This document shows positions 5,483-7,676 of a stretch of 7,676 nt of DNA, one piece after another. The position numbers were made by a program, and so were the translations under genes. Numbering within the stretch: the stretch's first letter is position 1; each line of letters starts with the position of its first letter. Below the pieces are notes generated by a model. That model worked only from the letters and a program-made list of their open reading frames with translations. It had not been told where the DNA came from and did not search any database. Source of the DNA: Smithellaceae bacterium (GTDB lineage Bacteria > Desulfobacterota > Syntrophia > Syntrophales > Smithellaceae). The DNA is taken from NCBI GenBank assembly GCA_028701435.1, contig JAQVQT010000001.1, forward strand, positions 49,678-57,353, in the 5' to 3' direction.

Positions 5483-6709
5483 ATGAAAATATCTTCGATT
5501 GAGCTTTATCATGTACAGGTTCCCTTGAAAGAAACATTTTGGCCCACATGGATCCCCGGCTATCCGCAAACGCACAACGGGTTTACCCTGATCAAGCTGG
5601 TCACGGACGACGGGATCGAAGGATATTCAGCAGGCTCCGCCCTGGGACTTGAGCGTGAAGGCCTGGGCGACCTCATCGGCGGCTATTTGCTTGGAGCGGA
5701 CCCGACCGACATCGAATCGGTGCAGGCCCTGCTGAAACAGGCCGGCATCCTGGGATGGAGAAATTTCTGGATTGAACCGGCCTGCTGGGACATCATCGGC
5801 AAAAGCAAGGGGAAGCCCGTCTATGAACTTCTGGGCGGCGAGAAACGGGCCATTGAGGTTTACTGTTCCACGGGAGAAATGCACGAACCGGAAAAGAGAG
5901 TGGAAGAGCTCCTGGCCATGAAAGAACGCGGGTTCAAAACGGCAAAGCTGCGGGTCAAAAACAAAGAGCTGAAGGACGACATTCGGCATATCGAGGTCAT
6001 CCGGAAAGGCATCGGAGACCGTCTGGTTTTAGGCGTGGATGCCAACCAGGGATGGCTGGTGACGATTGTGGACAAAATTCCCGCGTGGGATCTGAAGCGC
6101 GCGACGGCCTTTGCGGAGGTCTGTGCCGCGAACGGCATCTCCTGGCTGGAAGAACCGCTGGATTCACGGGATTACGACGGCAATGCCGCCCTGAAGAAGA
6201 TTTCCAAAGTCAGGATTTCCGGCGCCGAACTCAACTACGGATGGGATGAAATCAAGATTATGTTCGAAAAGGACTGCTTCCACATTTACCAGCCTGACGC
6301 GACCTTTGCCGGAGGAATTGCCCAGGTGAAGAAGGTGATTGACGCCAGCCACGCCCATCAACGGGAGTACTCCCCGCATACCTGGACCAACGGAATCGGT
6401 TTTTACGTAAACTGGAACCTCGTGCTGGCCGATAAAGGCAATACCCTTCCCCTGGAATATCCCCTGGAGGAGCCGTCCTGGGTGCCGGAACAAAGAGAAG
6501 GCATCATCGACCCGATCCTTCCCGACAAAAACGCGATGCTTGCGCCGTTTACAAAGCCGGGCCTTGGATTTGAGATCAACCAGAGCCTGCTGAACAAATA
6601 CGGGAAGCGGTTTTTCAAGCTGACGGAGCTGCGGCAAAAAATCAAGGTGATTCGCCAGAAAGGCCTGAAAACAGCCCTGGCGCTGAAGAAACGAAAAGAA
6701 TCCCAGTAG
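5483..6709 (+). CDS. Mandelate racemase/muconate lactonizing-type enolase-superfamily enzyme
   Basis: 408-residue cytosolic enzyme of the enolase superfamily, which uses Mg2+ to stabilise an enolate after removing the alpha-proton of a carboxylate. An N-terminal capping domain (about 1-125) precedes a TIM barrel. Visible barrel residues are KLR at 155-157 (general base, a KxR form of the KxK motif), metal ligands Asp186 in VDANQGW, Glu223 in WLEEPL and Glu249 in SGAEL, the Asp272 (QPD) and His298 (YSPHTW) pair typical of the mandelate racemase subgroup, and Glu325 in LEYP. All expected catalytic positions are filled, so it should be active, probably as an acid-sugar dehydratase or a racemase/epimerase; the substrate is not readable. 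The C-terminus ends in an unusually lysine/arginine-rich tail (about 385-406). An AsmA-family gene follows after 28 bases on the same strand. Transcription probably comes from the promoter at 5148-5177. Confidence 0.9.
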   Translation: MKISSIELYHVQVPLKETFWPTWIPGYPQTHNGFTLIKLVTDDGIEGYSAGSALGLEREGLGDLIGGYLLGADPTDIESVQALLKQAGILGWRNFWIEPACWDIIGKSKGKPVYELLGGEKRAIEVYCSTGEMHEPEKRVEELLAMKERGFKTAKLRVKNKELKDDIRHIEVIRKGIGDRLVLGVDANQGWLVTIVDKIPAWDLKRATAFAEVCAANGISWLEEPLDSRDYDGNAALKKISKVRISGAELNYGWDEIKIMFEKDCFHIYQPDATFAGGIAQVKKVIDASHAHQREYSPHTWTNGIGFYVNWNLVLADKGNTLPLEYPLEEPSWVPEQREGIIDPILPDKNAMLAPFTKPGLGFEINQSLLNKYGKRFFKLTELRQKIKVIRQKGLKTALALKKRKESQ

Positions 6710-6737
6710 CCCGCGAATTGCTCCGGAGGGATCCGTT

Positions 6738-7676
6738 ATGAAGAAGCCCCTGAAAATCGCCGTCATCATCCTTGCGGTGATTCTCTTCGTCATCGTTGCC
6801 GTCTCCGTGCTGATCAAGTCCTTCCTGACGGAAGAGAGGGTGCGCGCGCTCGTTGTGGAGACGGTGGAAAAGTCGCTTCACCGCAAGACCGCGATCGGCG
6901 CGGTTGACGTCAGCCTCTTTCGGGGAATTGTCGTCAAGGATTTTGAAATCCGCGAGCGGGACGCTGAATCCGTCTTTTTCAGAACGAAGGAATTTGTTTT
7001 GGCGTATCAGTTTATGCCCCTGCTCACCAGAAAGCTGGTGATTGATCAACTGAGCATCACGGATGCCGAAATCAACGTGAAGGTCAACCCCGACGGCACC
7101 TATAATTTCTCCGACATGGCCCTGACGGACAAGCCCGAGGAAATCAAAGAAGAAGAGAAAGGCGCTTCGGGGCTTCCGGTCGCCCTGAATGTGAAAACCA
7201 TCAGGATCGAAAACGCAAAGCTCGGCTACGCGGATCCAGCGGGAAAACTGCAGAAAGCGGATGTGGTTCTCCAGGCGGAGTTGATCCTGACCGGACATTC
7301 CCCAACCGCCCTTTCCTCCTCCGGATCGTTCGAGGTCACCCTGGCTCAGGCGGTGGTGAAGGACAAAAAGACGACACTGAAAGACCTACGGACGACAGCC
7401 CGCTACAGTCTGGATGCGGACATGGAGGCGAAGCGTCTGACCCTCCATTTTGTCGATCTGGATATTATGAAAATCCCCGTCAACATTTCGGGCACGGTGG
7501 ACTATGCTTCGCCCACTGCTTATGCTCTGGCCGTCAAGGTGCCGGACTACAATCTCTCGCAAATCCCTCCGGATCTCGCCTCCGCCTTCCTCCCCGGGGA
7601 AATGACCTTCGGCGGAAATATATCGATCCTCCTTCATCTTGCCAAAAAAGCCGGTGCGGAAAATTCCGCGGATATC
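6738..7676 (+). CDS. AsmA-family protein, N-terminal 313 residues (runs off the window)
   Basis: Open without a stop from ATG 6738 to the window end; GGAGGG at 6725-6730 lies seven bases before the start. Residues 1-6 are basic (MKKPLK), followed by one hydrophobic helix at about 7-26, giving an N-terminal inner-membrane anchor with the rest in the periplasm. The next part is typical of AsmA-like proteins: a VRALVVETVEKSL helix, TAIGAVDVSLFRGIVVKDFEI (51-71), then a PLLTRKLVIDQLSI segment (94-107) and NPDGTYNFSDM (117-127). An acidic linker (about 131-142) leads into further beta-rich sequence with VKTIRIENAKLGYAD. AsmA-like proteins are large bridge-type proteins linked to outer-membrane assembly and lipid traffic; that role is inferred here from family. 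Length and C-terminal domain are unknown. The 28-base gap to the upstream enolase-superfamily gene suggests one transcript, although no shared pathway is obvious. Confidence 0.88.
   Translation, partial: MKKPLKIAVIILAVILFVIVAVSVLIKSFLTEERVRALVVETVEKSLHRKTAIGAVDVSLFRGIVVKDFEIRERDAESVFFRTKEFVLAYQFMPLLTRKLVIDQLSITDAEINVKVNPDGTYNFSDMALTDKPEEIKEEEKGASGLPVALNVKTIRIENAKLGYADPAGKLQKADVVLQAELILTGHSPTALSSSGSFEVTLAQAVVKDKKTTLKDLRTTARYSLDADMEAKRLTLHFVDLDIMKIPVNISGTVDYASPTAYALAVKVPDYNLSQIPPDLASAFLPGEMTFGGNISILLHLAKKAGAENSADI

Noticed and set aside
6642..7298. 218-codon minus-strand open frame across the end of the enolase-superfamily gene and the start of the AsmA gene
   Set aside because: The plus-strand AsmA frame has an anchor helix, family motifs and a Shine-Dalgarno sequence; the minus frame spans two real genes and has none of these.

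Overview
The window looks like an ordinary chromosomal stretch from an anaerobic, moderate-GC delta-type proteobacterium. A Syntrophus/Smithella-like or other Desulfobacterota relative fits best. That placement is an inference from gene content (an acyl-CoA dehydrogenase with a long C-terminal extension beside a DUF169 protein, a decayed acyl-CoA synthetase, an AsmA-type envelope protein) and not from any marker gene. I see no rRNA, tRNA, CRISPR array, insertion sequence or phage gene.

Layout. Two transcription units on the minus strand occupy positions 25-4983. The first, from 2094 down to 25, is a class II cyclic-nucleotide-phosphodiesterase-like metallo-beta-lactamase-fold protein followed after 15 bases by folC (dihydrofolate/folylpolyglutamate synthase). 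A heptamer tandem repeat lies just after the folC stop, at the window edge. The second, from 4983 down to 2355, is a DUF169 protein followed by a 571-residue acyl-CoA dehydrogenase. It ends at a strong intrinsic terminator at 2272-2315, which separates the two units.

Positions 4984-5482 form a divergent control region. It holds a minus-strand promoter with a perfect TATAAT for the DUF169/dehydrogenase unit and a strong plus-strand promoter (TTGACA, 18 bases, TATACT). Downstream of the plus promoter is a leader of about 300 bases. That leader contains a decayed, frameshifted C-terminal tail of an AMP-forming acyl-CoA synthetase, recognisable by ASYKVPKYV and the PSG/K catalytic-lysine motif. 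This is the most noteworthy feature of the window. It implies that an acyl-CoA synthetase gene once stood here, back to back with the acyl-CoA dehydrogenase unit, and was mostly deleted.

The plus-strand unit after it carries a mandelate racemase/muconate lactonizing-type enolase-superfamily enzyme (5483-6709) with a complete set of metal and acid/base residues. After 28 bases comes the start of an AsmA-family protein that runs off the right edge.

I did not find a convincing new defence or mobile system. The interesting signals are the synthetase remnant, the DUF169/acyl-CoA dehydrogenase pairing and the unassigned substrates of three enzymes.
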